In this document: positions 45,783 through 56,611 of the stretch, one piece after another
Layout: every line of letters begins with the position of its first letter
Numbering within the stretch: the stretch's first letter is position 1
Source: Skeletonema tropicum
Lineage: Eukaryota; Bacillariophyta; Thalassiosirophyceae; Thalassiosirales; Thalassiosiraceae
Reading direction: 5' to 3'
Assembly: GCA_037178625.1 (NCBI GenBank)
Contig: CM074132.1
Coordinates: 310,001 to 374,000, forward strand
Length of the DNA stretch: 64,000 bases
Translations under genes and position numbers: made by a program
The notes under the pieces: model-generated
What the model was told of the DNA's origin: nothing
The model's input: the letters and a program-made list of their open reading frames with translations, nothing else
Database searches by the model: none

Positions 45783-46150
45783 AGGGTGGTCAATGTTTTT
45801 TTCTGAATCTGAATCTGAAACGTTGGCCTTAGGAATTAGTATGTCTACGTACGGGGGGCTGGAATTGGCTTTGAGTGTGGTTGAGTGCCACTTATTTTTT
45901 AATCGTTGTTTTGGTGCCGCTTTGGTTAGGGTTATTTGAGTTTCTCCGAAATTAAACGTTTCAGAATCAGAGCCAAAAACGCCACTTATTATTCTGAATC
46001 TGAAACGTTGACGTTCCTCCATGATGTGTTGCAAATGTCACATCTTCAACAATTTTGATGCCGGATGATCGCGGATTGGAAAGAGGCATAAGTAAATCAG
46101 GAAGGTGAACGTTTCAGATTCAGATTCAGATAAAAAACATTGACCACCCT
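45783..46150. mobile_element. TA-flanked MITE with about 45-bp inverted repeats
   Basis: The ends AGGGTGGTCAATG and CATTGACCACCCT continue into TCTGAATCTGAATCTGAAAC-type arms, with TA on each side. A further inverted CTGAATCTGAAACGTT pair lies inside (45950-46013). 368 bp; Tc1/mariner-type size and target. Confidence 0.75.
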
Positions 46151-46223
46151 TAATACCATTGAAATAAAATTTTCCCGCAAGAAATGTCAAGTGCCGCTAA
46201 TGTCACTCTCACGATCTAATAAG

Positions 46224-48026
46224 TATATCCATAGTGAGTTTTTGGGGGTTATTTTGGCCGGTGATGGACTCAAGAGTCCATCACCAAAATACTAGTGTTC
46301 ACCGTATAAAATAAACAGAAGCAGTTACACCATGGGAACCCAAATAACTGATGGACACTAGTACCCCATCACAAAACCACCATGCCGCTATCAGAAGTAC
46401 AACGCCATTAACACCAGCTACCTTACACCTACTGACCCCCCAATATTGTTCCTAGACCCATTTTTTACGTAGAATCGAATGGTGCAGTCGGAAGGTCTCG
46501 ATACTTAACGTGTGGCGACGTATTTGGTCACTAAATGGAAATTCGTTATAATTCGAGCATACGTCAGAGGGTCAATGTGGGTCAATTAATCCGTGTTATC
46601 ATGGATGCCATGGAGTAACACACCAGAATATCCTTCATGTGACTATCATTAATGAATGCCGCCGGTAATTTGTGGGAGATCATCCTTCGTAACTCCCATT
46701 ATTGAGGTTATGAACAAATTACGGCACCCATCAAGATGCTGCAAGCGACTTAAATGTCTTCAATGAATATGATATCAAGGCTTACACGACAATATCTTAT
46801 TATGAAATCCTACATCATGTATTTAGTCTGCATGGGAGACTGTGGCTATGCTCATTTGAGGTAGTACATGCCAACAAAGTATCTCTGAAGATTTGAATTA
46901 CAGAGTACAGCTGAATTGGTCAACAGCATATTATTTATACTCTTCACAAAGTATTGTGGAAAACAGCACATTATTGAGTCATCATTTATGGGTGGGTAGT
47001 GTAGATGATCAGTTATTGCCATGACTATTGCTAATTATACCGAAACAAGTTGACAGATTGTGCGTGTTATTTGAAATTATTCGAAATAAATAGCATCATG
47101 TTTTTCAACAATAATGATTTGTTATTGGTAGTGTCAAGATGAAGGTCACCAAATTATTGTTCCCCTAGCTAGCTCTTATAGTATAATAACATAGATTGTT
47201 GTCTAGTACAACGTCTCTCCCCATTTCATTGCGCCAGTAACCACCCAACAGAAGTTGTGGATAGCATTTTCATCTTTTTCAAATCAGGTAAATCCTCAAG
47301 GATTATTTCGTTGACATAGCTTATGGATAGTCCAACCTGGCGGCAAATCCAAGCTGGTTATTGTTTTGATCATTGAGGGTGGCAGTATCAGTAACAGTGC
47401 GGCGAAACACCTTTAAATATAATGATGACATCGTCTGCAGCGTCGTCCGAGTTCACTTTTTTCGGCCATAATAACGTATCAACCGACACCGACGACCGCC
47501 CAATAATTCCGCCATGTTGCAAATACCTTCCTTATATATCATTAGACGATTTACGCCACGGCTTCCATTCATTTGTTGCGTTAGCCGCCCCAACATGTAA
47601 TGTGCATAAAAAATATCTTGTTGCGATCGATGTCCTCATTTTTCGACACTACACGCTATATTTTGAATAATTCGCCACCTGCAACGCCGACCGGCGGCTC
47701 TAACGAAAGCTGATAACATGCGCTAACAGACTATCACCGGTTGCTGCAGTGGCTGGTCGCCCATGGGGTGTAGAAGTGCCATGATGTAGGCCATAGGAGT
47801 GATTTGATGTATTATGTATTATGTCTATGAGGGGCATGGGTTATTTACTACGCACCCGTTTACTAGATTCACTAGTGCCGCCGCTCAATATTTTTGCGAA
47901 TCAAATGATTTGAAGGATATTGGAAGGATGTACACTAGTAGTTTTGGCGATTTTTAGCGTTGGACTCCTGAGTCCATCGCTCCGAGCGATGGACTCCTGA
48001 GTCCATCCTACTCACTACTTATGGAT
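46224..48026. mobile_element. 1.8 kb element with matched subterminal hairpins
   Basis: Imperfect inverted ends TATATCCATAGTGAGT (46224) and ACTCACTACTTATGGATA (to 48026). Just inside each end is a hairpin of the same sequence: GGTGATGGACTC-AA-GAGTCCATCACC at 46259-46284, and two GGACTC-CT-GAGTCCATC units at 47961-48008. ORF 47422-47670 is not recognisable. Confidence 0.55.
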
Positions 48027-48244
48027 ATAGGTATAAGATTCAAGTGAAAGACGACCTTGACGGTACTAAAAAGTGACTTCACCCGGATGCCGTGCGAGAT
48101 TTGGACAAACTTCAACTTAAACTCGTTCGAATCTCCTTATCCCCAGGTATGTATATATGTGCCCTGCTTATCCCCCCGACATTTCGTTACCCGGAATGGT
48201 CGATTCGTTACAAATGTTACAGTCTTTGCGTCGCGCAGTCATAC

Positions 48245-48887
48245 TACTACAATCAATTCGATTGATCGAATAAGGCAAACGTTAAGCAATGAAACGGCTA
48301 GCAATGCGAAAGAAAAGAAATAGCTTTTAATAGCAACATTGAGTATTGTAGTGGACGAATCTGCCGCCGACCCCATCGCCTGCCTTTTGCAGGCATGGGG
48401 TCGGCGCTCGAAAATCGATGATGCCTGATTCCTGCGGTTACCGCCTCTCTTTCAGCTGGCGTGCAGGCGCCTACACACCTTGTCTCTTCTCTCTTCTAGC
48501 ACATTTAGGGCTCTCTTGTTAAATATTTAGACCTTGGTGGACCTTGTTGAATTTATTCTGAGGATAATGGGCTCCATGGCCAATCACAGGCGATCAAATC
48601 TCCGGAGCGGACTAGGGTGCACTGTGTGCAAGTAAAAGAGAAGAGATAAAGCAGTAAATAGGCGTCTGCATGTCAAGCTGAAAGATGAGCAGCAAGTTCA
48701 GGTATCTTTGATTTGATTTTCGAACGCCGACCCCATGCCTGCGAGAGGCAGGCGATGGGGTCGGCGGCAGATCCGTATGTTGCTATTAAAAGCTATAAAA
48801 TCCTTTTCTTTTGCATTGCTAGCCATTTCATTGCTCAAGCAGGCGCAGCATTGCTTGATTCGGTCAATCGAATTGATTTTAGTCGAT
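48245..48887. repeat. Inverted repeat (170-bp arms) with GC-rich hairpins facing inward
   Basis: Arms 48245-48415 and 48712-48887 match at roughly four bases in five. Each arm ends inward in a hairpin: GCCGACCCCAT ... ATGGGGTCGGC with an inner GCCTGC/GCAGGC stem (48366-48405 and 48726-48765). The 300-bp centre has nothing recognisable. Confidence 0.7.
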
Positions 48888-49448
48888 TTACGGACGATTC
48901 GAACTTTTAGAACTTCCCGCCATTTCACCCGCAACATGCGTTTCGACCTGTTTCGACCTGTGTTTCGACAGATAGATTTCGATTGAGCGCTTCTGGGTCC
49001 CTCCCTTTGCCCTTGCGAAGAATTCGGGGGATGGTGTGGCATTCTAACAAGCAAACCACGTCCGGAAAGCAAGCAAAGCCAACTACCAGTACTGCGGCTC
49101 ATACAAAAGCCCTGACCCATCCATCTACTACACCTACAACTATCTATCTATACACACACAATTGTTCGGGAGAGAAATCTGCTTCGCAAACGGCGCAGCC
49201 GGATTCAAGGCCCTCTCCATCCTCTACAACAATGCAACGAACCAAGTCCAAAGCATCCCTTTCCAATCAGTACCTACCACCAAACATCCGCCCTCTCATT
49301 ATACAAATTGTACACACACACCTCACACACACAGTCGTCTCCACAGAAACAGCCACTCATCAACCTAACACTTTCCTCATAGATAGACCTATCAAGTAAC
49401 CCACGTGCGTAGCAAATAAGCCAAAACCAATCACCGGGCCAGAATAGG
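48888..49448. other. Spacer with a possible orphan exon
   Basis: The plus frame near 49160-49235 reads FGREICFANGAAGFKALSIL, which looks protein-like but has no partner exons. Otherwise CA-rich low complexity. Nothing called. Confidence 0.25.
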
Positions 49449-49778
49449 GTGTCCAAGCAGAGCATAGGATTCCTACTTTCCCACGTAGGATTCCTACCTC
49501 GGATTCCGAGGTGGGAATCTGTGTTCCAAATTCCCATTTGTGTCCAAGCATCACTTTTCCACCCCCAAATTCCCACTTTCCGAGGGCCTGCACGATACTC
49601 CCCGCACAAAATAAAAAATGCGTGGGATTCTGAGGTGGGAAAGTGGAAAAGTAGAATCCTACGTCGACGTGGGATTCTGGGGTGGACGTAGGATTCTGAT
49701 TTTCAGAATCCCACGTCGGCGTGGGATTCTGGGGTGGGAAAGTGGGAATTTGGGGGTGGGAAAGTGGTGCTTGGACAC
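49449..49778. mobile_element. GTGTCC MITE, copy 2 (tag GTGTCCAAGCA)
   Basis: The tag GTGTCCAAGCA is at 49449-49459 and 49540-49550, and inverted at 49768-49778. The body aligns with 23799-24137 with few changes. 330 bp. Confidence 0.8.
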
Positions 49779-50468
49779 CCTAAGTCAAAATATTCTTGCT
49801 AGTGATGAAAAAAACTTAACAAGAAAAAAACTTAACAACTTTTTGCCCCGCCATCACCACTCACAAAAGTGGCAAACAACCATGTCATCACCCCCCTATA
49901 CGCACTACAACTAGACGTTCGACAAAAATGGCCGATAGGAATGCTAAACTAAACACTATTAAAAACTAACTAGTCTTTGGTTGAACTTGTTATAGTTACT
50001 CTTCATGGAGATATTATGATGTGCATTCTAGCATTTCTGCTAGTAAAAATGACTAACAAAAATAGCCATTCAGCCCCCCCATGGTCTACGCTACTCCACA
50101 ACTGTGGGGCGAATATAGCAGGTGTGATGTTGACCAGTGGCTCTATCGAAAGCTAATAACTTGGGCTATCACATTATATCCGGATAGGGGTGGATATGTC
50201 TACTGGGGACGCATATATTAGGCTGCGGAGGTGTCGACATGGTAATTTAACAACTTTTTGTGGTAATTTATGCGCGGTGTGCTATTGTAGTACCTAAAAT
50301 GTAAAATGCCTCACACAAGTTCCACGTGGCTAAACTTAACACATTTTAAGTTTTTTTCACCTCTAGCTTGTACCAGTGATACATAGGAGTACATACTTAA
50401 GTAGTTTACCGTACAATACATAGCACAGAAATAACCTAAAGCCACTATGCTATGTGCCAACCACCAAC
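49779..50468. other. Spacer
   Basis: AT-rich, two copies of an AAAACTTAACA word near 49810-49840 and 50330. No gene or repeat pair recognised. Confidence 0.3.
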
Positions 50469-50497
50469 GGCTGCCGCTAACCATACCCGGTTAGCAC

Positions 50498-51062
50498 GCG
50501 TATTCAAATACGCAGAGGTGAGTCTGGAGCACATACGCAGAACCTGTGCGTATTCAAATACGCAGAACCTGTGCGTATTCTTTGAGATAGAGTCAAAAGT
50601 AATTTGTGTCTCTCTTTGCCAAGAAAACACATTCTTCACTTCATCTGGCGTAACAGCAACATAGCCAAACGCATTGAAATGCATTGCGGTTTGATATGCA
50701 TAGAAATTTAGAAGTGCTTCCATTTGTATTTGCTCTGCACTCATGATTCTTCCTAACTTGTGCTCTTTGTTATTGCATTCGATTTACTGAGGAGGATTCT
50801 TGAATAATCATTATTTTGTAAGAAGATTTGAAGGGAAGTTCACTTGCGTATTTGGTTACGCAACTTGAATGTTATCTAAGGTTCTGCGTATTTGAATACG
50901 CACAGGTTCTGCGTATTTGAATACGCACGGGCGTGACCTGCGTATTTGAATACGCACATTAAGCCATCGCTCTTATCGCTAAAGTTATCACTGTCACATG
51001 TGACAGAATTTTTGAGAAAGGGTCATTCTGGTCCAGACTCACCTCTGCGTATTTGAATACGC
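50498..51062. repeat. Short palindromic repeat cluster TGCGTATTTGAATACGCA
   Basis: Full copies at 50498 (arm), 50547, 50885, 50910, 50939 and 51046; a half copy at 50572 and a variant at 50845. The central dinucleotide gives each a direction: left copies read TTCAAA, right copies TTTGAA. Several are joined by AGGTTC or GAACCT spacers. Confidence 0.8.
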
Positions 51063-51070
51063 GTGCTAAG

Positions 51071-52047
51071 TAGAGTGGTTTTATTTGGTTCGGAACGCTG
51101 CACGCTGATCTGTCGTTTGGTGACGTCATGGGTGCCGGATCATTGGTTCTGCTTTTTTGCGTTCTGGTGGTTTTATCCGGGCCGGTCGCTGGGGCGATGA
51201 GGAGGCGATGGAAAGGCGACAAAAAGGCGATGAAAGCTGTGGTGTTTGTCATCACTCACATCTCACAACATTTTCACATCACATGACACAAGAGGTACCA
51301 TGGCCCGACAACGTTTTGTTCGTCGTTCCACAGGTGCAGCAAGGCGCAGACCACTTCGGGAAGCTGATAAAAATGACAGATGGATGCATCTACACTCTGG
51401 GATGGTCTCCTTTCGACGGACACTTCATTTGGTGTGGAATTTCTGCAGGTGTTTTCAATGACATTGCTGCGGGTTCAGATTCTGGGCCAAACACTTCAAT
51501 ATGCAGTAGGCAATCAACCGCAACTAAGGCGGGCTATAGGGCATTATCTGAATGCTATTGTAAATTTGCTCTTGCTCTGCCATCAGAGGCAGTTGTGTTG
51601 TTCCGGAGAGGTGTGTTGACGCCACCACCATTGGTGCTGTTGTTCCTGCCGGATGTACCGGCCGACGCATGGTCGCCGCCGCTGCCGCCACTGCCGCCAC
51701 CGTTGCCTACAGCAAGGCGGCCACTGTTGCCGTCCATAGAGGGATCTGAAGACATGATGATATTGTTATTACAATAGTTTACAAGTTTGCCTCTAGTTGA
51801 TTACTCCTACAAAAGATCCTCCATGCTCATCTTTCCATAGCTTTCGATCGAAAATCTAATCTGTACCAATTCCTACGTGAAATGTTGGGCACGCAAACGG
51901 GCCGCAAACGAGGTCGTTTGCGGCCCGTTTGCGTGCCCAACTCGTTCGGAACGCAAACGGGTCGCACGCTAATTTGTCACACCTGACGTCACCACTCGCG
52001 CGCAATGCGCACAAAAACAGCGTTCCGAACCAAATAAAACCACTCTA
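51071..52047. mobile_element. hAT-like element with 8-bp target duplication
   Basis: Inverted ends TAGAGTGGTTTTATTTGGTT (51071) and its complement (to 52047), pairing on through CGGAACGCTG. Flanked by GTGCTAAG and GTGCTAAC, 8-bp copies differing at one base. End sequence and 8-bp duplication fit hAT. Interior ORFs overlap in several frames (51157-51777 plus; a Gly/Ser-rich 51755-51555 minus); no transposase recognised. Confidence 0.75.
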
Positions 52048-52083
52048 GTGCTAACCGGTGTATGGTTAGCGGCAGCCACCTAC

Positions 52084-53581
52084 CTAGTCGGCGCGCCATT
52101 CGTCGCAAAGGCGCCATTCGTCGCAAATCCAAAATCACACTTTGCGACGCAAAAAAGAGCTGTGCACCATGAGGCCTCCCATCCTACTCCCCTCATAACA
52201 CAATTAAATGTCGACATTCCAAAGTAATGATGTAGTTACTAGACCATTTTTTGACGCTGAATTCAATGGTTCTATCGGTGGCTCGCCATATTCAGCGCAA
52301 AGAGACGTTTGACCACCACAATAGCGGTGGTGATTTTCACCCCCTCCGCCGCAGAGCACATGTAGCCAGTAGCATAAAGGCGTCGTTTCGGTCCATTAAA
52401 CAGCAAAAAAGTTTGTAGCGGCGACTAATATTATATATATGGGTGGAATATGCGCTAATTAACCGGGTGTGGGTCTCATGCAATGCCTATCCAACATATC
52501 AAATCTATGGAGTCGATTTAGAAAGATTTCCACAATTTATCTCCATCAATAGTGGGTATATATCTGACACAAAACATGTTGAAACCAGCACCATGGATCA
52601 TAGTTGTCTTGTCTACTATATGATAATCAAGATTGTTGAGGTGGACTGCTCCATCTTACCACATTGACTACTGCAACCCTCGGTTTCCTCGACAACTATA
52701 ACTGATTGTGGGTTATGAGAAGCCCACCCGAAGACGCCTACACGAGTGTTGTGGCATGATATTGACGTCTCCTCCATGTGCAATTGGGAACCTTTCGCCT
52801 CATCAAACCAACAGCCATCTAATGTGCGCCTTTTGCTGTGGTTGGAGACAATGTTACAACTGTTATCAGTGCCTTTCCTACAAAGTCTCATGGAATGAGA
52901 GGCCGAATGATCGACATAAAACTCCATGATGGCGTAGATGTTGCGTGTAATTAATACATCCGAGTAAGCTAAACAATTATCATAACTTACAGATGGAGTT
53001 GTTAATGATCTACTACTATTCTGTTGTCTAAATTACATAATCATGAGCATCTTTTGACATGCCCGGTATGTGCAGATTTTCATGTGTGTGTGCGTCACCT
53101 GCAATTATCATCAAATCCACTTTGAATTAGACGCTACAGCTTACATAATCGGAATCAGCGTGAAAAATTAGGGTTAGGGAGTGTCTTCTTAGTGTTGATG
53201 GAGGGTGTATGGGATCGATAATGCTATGGTTTGCCTTCGGATTCGTCATGTCAGATGCACTTTTTCAAGATTTTTTTAGTGTTTGTGCGTGATTACCTCA
53301 AATATCGAGGCAATTGAACGGAGCACCACCACCAAACGTTAAAGATGCATTCCAAACGATAGAAGTAGAAAGTTATTAGTCTTTCAGCTTAAAGCATCGG
53401 CATTTTATTGGCCAATATTGGCGTAGTAATGCCAGATTTTCTGCGTCGCAACAAGATTAGGCTGGTTGTTGGGGTGAAAAATACCTGTTTCTATCCAAAT
53501 TGACGCTTTTGTGTTCGATATCGGCTTTTCTATCCGTGCGACGCCGCATCGTCGCATGCGACGAATGACGCGCCGACTAGC
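52084..53581. mobile_element. 1.5 kb TIR element, copy 1 (CTAGTCGGCGCG ends)
   Basis: The ends CTAGTCGGCGCGCCATTCGT and ACGAATGACGCGCCGACTAG are inverted, flanked by CTAC on both sides (52080-52083, 53582-53585). The inner left end repeats GGCGCCATTCGTCGCA. Its first 1.1 kb is duplicated at 62875-64000. Short ORFs (52443-52667 plus, 52927-52616 minus) are partly conserved in the other copy but unrecognised, and a 4-nt indel shifts one of them. It abuts the start of the next gene. Confidence 0.8.
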
Positions 53582-53615
53582 TACCACCAACCACAAAAAT
53601 GAACTTCCAACTTCC

Positions 53616-55336
53616 ATGCATACGATGGCATCGAGACCACCACATACTGACGAAAGCAGCAGTAGGAGAGGCGTTAGTAGCAGTCCCCTTCCTACTACTC
53701 TCCGAGGTGTCCTCTTTCGCTGCACAATTCGCGGGGGACATGCAACACTTGCAATTATCCCATCATCATCTCGAGTCGATCTTGGTGAGGATGATAGCAT
53801 AGTAATGGTCGTTGTACAAATGGGTGGTGGTCAGTGGAACAACCAACAGTCTGATGCAGGTAACAATGTAGATAGCAGTAGGAGTGAACAATTCGCTAGC
53901 AGTATTGCCGACATGCGATCTAACATACGGCGAATGTGCAAATTGGGCAATGAACTCGAGTTCATCGGGTCACATCATCCTACCAATCCATCAAATAATA
54001 ATAATAGTGTGGATGAGACGTCGATCTCGAATACAGATAATACAAAAGATTGGACCACATGGAATAAATTCACTGTGGATTATAACCTACAGTCATTTCA
54101 GGATAATATCAAAGTGATAACAGTGGCGAAATGGGATGCAGCGACATGTCAAAGAGTGCGGAGCAAATTCTTTGATGATTCATCGAAACAGAAGCAGCAG
54201 AAGCAGCAGCCGGCCAAGAAAAAACGAAGAGAGGATACTATTGGTGGTAATGATGAAAATTATACGCAACATTCGTCGACAAAAGGGAAGCAAAAACGGA
54301 TGCAAGGGGAAATTTTGGCTGATTTTGTGTTGTGGATGCTATCGACAATCCACGATGATGACAATGACAACGTGGATCAAGCAACTGAGGCAACTGAGAA
54401 TACAGCAAACAACAAAGAATTGGTCAGTGCAGGGATTGGATTGAAGAAATTGCCTACCGATCAAAACTATTTATTCATTGATCGATGGAAACCGCTGCAT
54501 CCTTCTTTGGCGTCGTCATCATCGTCTGTTGTACAGTCTAGGAATAAATTAATGGCGGAACGGCTTGGAACCAATATCATCAACCGAAGCAACAACATCC
54601 ACGGAAATTCAGATGAGAAAGCCAACCCTCAATCATTTGCCCTTGGTGGAATCTTAGATGCAGCCGGTGGCGCAGGCCACGTAAGCCTTGCATTCTCCCT
54701 ACGTGGAATCCAATCCACCGTGGTAGATCCTCGACCAACTATCGGCAAACTGCCTGGACGTGATCGAAAGGTACTCAAGAAATCCAAATCCAAAGCGCCA
54801 TTTTCAACATATCGTGCATGGTTTGGATCCAAGCCGGAAGGAGTTGATACTATTTATAGAGAAGGGCGGACCTCTTTGGATACATTCTTGCCCGAGTCGG
54901 AACGAAGTGACCACAATCCCCTGGGGGTAGATCATGATGGGCAGCAGCTACCAATTTGTTCCATGGACTCAAATGACAAATTGCTACCTAATTGTGCAGC
55001 TATTGTAGCATTGCATCCCGATGAGGCAACGGGAGTTATTGTTCAGACGGCAGTTCAAAATAAGATTCCCTTTGGTGAGATTTGTTACTTTTCCTTGTCG
55101 AGAAGTTTGTACATCCCTACTTTTGTATTAATCCTCTTTCCTCACGAATCTCTACAGTTGTAATACCGTGCTGTGTCTTTAGCCGACTGTTTCCTGAACG
55201 CAAAAACAGGCAAGGGGGGCTGGTTAGCACGTATTACGAGTTGATCGATTGGTTAGTAGATTTACATCCAGCAATAAGAACTTCTACGCTCCCGTTTGAA
55301 GGAGCAAATATTGCTGTTTGGGCTACTTTTCAATAA
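53616..55336 (+). CDS. Methyltransferase-like protein (SAM-binding Rossmann motif)
   Basis: Two exons, 53616-55074 and 55158-55336, GT-AG intron, 545 residues. The frame is open upstream to 53511, but that part lies in a transposon end, so I chose the first ATG beyond it (MHTMASRPP); a later ATG is possible. Residues 1-330 are low-complexity with a basic patch (PAKKKRRED) and charged helices. A motif I-like strand-loop GGILDAAGGAGHVSLAFSLRG followed by TVVDPR marks a SAM-dependent methyltransferase fold. Later come CAAIVALHPDEATG and IPFVVIPCCVFSRLFPER (spanning the intron), as in family members that act on RNA or protein. The C-terminus is PFEGANIAVWATF. Substrate unknown. Confidence 0.65.
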
Positions 55337-55824
55337 AGAATGTGGACTACTCGCTCGGCTAATGTCTCATGTTTATCGCTAGATCTAGAGAGAGAGTAGA
55401 AATTCTTCTCTATTGCCCCGACCTACACCCGCGTAGATGATGCATAAGCTTCTGCAGCTGCAGATTCATACAGATGGTTAGATGTTAGATGTGGCGATTA
55501 GGTCTGAGTCTATTCATATCTTCTGCAGAAGGAAGTAAAGTGAGAATAACACAAATCCACTAAATAGGAACTCATCTCTCTTTTCAGGGCAGATCATTGT
55601 TAGATTGGCATCATATCAGACTTCTCTTGCCATTACATAGAGATATTAAAACAATTATTATGAACTTAGTGTATTAGATTGCAGCTTCGAAAAAACTGTT
55701 AAATCTTTTCCAGCTGCAGTCATAATCTACATGTTTAGGTTGAAGGCATTGTTCAATACTTACCTAATTCCAACATTCTCAACATTGCCTGCAAACATAT
55801 GAATCTAATGAGCTCTGTCCGACT
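55337..55824. other. Intergenic region between convergent genes
   Basis: AT-rich with CTGCAG words near 55450-55740. Nothing recognised. Confidence 0.4.
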
Positions 55825-56611
55825 TTAGGCTTCAGACGGGGCTCCAGATACTGTCGGAGACCCAGTGGGTACAGGTATGCTCTCAATGAAATAAGATTCC
55901 AACAGCAGAAATGTCTCAGTGGAATTGTCTACCGTCAAATCAGTGCAGCCTCCATCGACACTCAAGGCAGCTGAGGTGCCCTGACTCCAACACAGCGCTG
56001 AGAGGAGTTGTCCTCCCGCATTGACCCATTCAGTCTCTGGGTCGTCACAATTTGCCAGTCCCAAGTTACCACTGCAAGTTTCTTTCACGGCAAGACACAT
56101 CCCATCATCATTATGCGCAGCACTTTCAAACTTCAAGAACGTTCCATCCACATGCACTTTCCACATTTGATACTCGTTACTAGCATCACACACCGTGACT
56201 GCGTCTTCAAGTGTTCCGGTGCTTAGTTCGTAGTTTTCTCCAGTGATACAGGATTGAGGACAGCTGAATGGCGAAACAAAGTATCCATCGATCTTGCTTG
56301 ATTTTGATCCTCCAATGGACTTGCCCGACTTGGCAGTCTCGGTGGATGTCGACCCAGAAGACTTCTCTGACTTTGCAGTGGAGCTTTTGCTTTTGCTAGA
56401 CTTGGAAGTGCTGGGCAAAGACATTGAGAGAGACATTGAAGCTCCTGACTTGCCCGATTTGGCAGTAGTATCGGTAGTATCGGAAGGCCAGGGAAATGGC
56501 CAGTCTTCCGAGCTTGAACTTTTGCTTGATTTGGAAGCTGCAGCGAGAGAGAAGACAGTTGCCAAATAGATACAGAAGACACTTAGTCAAGCATGTGAGA
56601 CGGATGATCAT
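55825..56611 (-). pseudogene. K/S-rich secreted lectin-type protein, copy C (signal-peptide frameshift)
   Basis: The lectin and Lys/Ser domains are in one open frame to 55825: AASKSSKSS, SSSSEDWPFPWPS, KSSKSKSSTAKSEKSSGS, then YFVSPFSCPQSCITGE, QMWKVHVDGTFLKFES and LSALCWSQGTSAALS. The expected start, ATG at 56611 (MIIRLTCL), is out of frame because about 25 bp near 56560-56590 is extra compared with copies B and D. No other in-frame ATG precedes the hydrophobic stretch. Either a non-ATG or spliced start rescues it or this copy is broken. The lectin part is nearly identical to copy B. Confidence 0.6.

Larger units (their letters stand above)
50469..52077. mobile_element. Foldback element with 61-bp arms, split by a hAT-like insertion
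   Basis: The left arm 50469-50529 and the right arm (51031-51070 plus 52048-52077) are reverse complements with a single-base difference once the inserted 977 bp and one 8-bp duplication are removed. The interior has repeated TGCGTATTTGAATACGCA palindromes. A minus ORF from 50744 (MSAEQIQMEALLNFY...) runs into the left arm and may be a captured or truncated gene. Confidence 0.8.

Noticed and set aside
50498..51062. Regular palindromic repeats resembling a CRISPR array
   Set aside because: Spacing is irregular, the orientation flips about a centre, spacers are repeats themselves, and the block sits inside a eukaryotic foldback element.
51555..51755. Gly/Ser-rich minus ORF inside the hAT-like element
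   Set aside because: GCC-repeat low complexity open on both strands; no continuation into a recognisable domain.
53165..53180. Telomere-like TTAGGGTTAGGG
   Set aside because: Only two units, inside a transposon copy; the partner copy near 63955 has fewer units.
53511..53615. Upstream extension of the methyltransferase-like gene
   Set aside because: It lies within a transposon end and has no support apart from being open; kept only as a finding.
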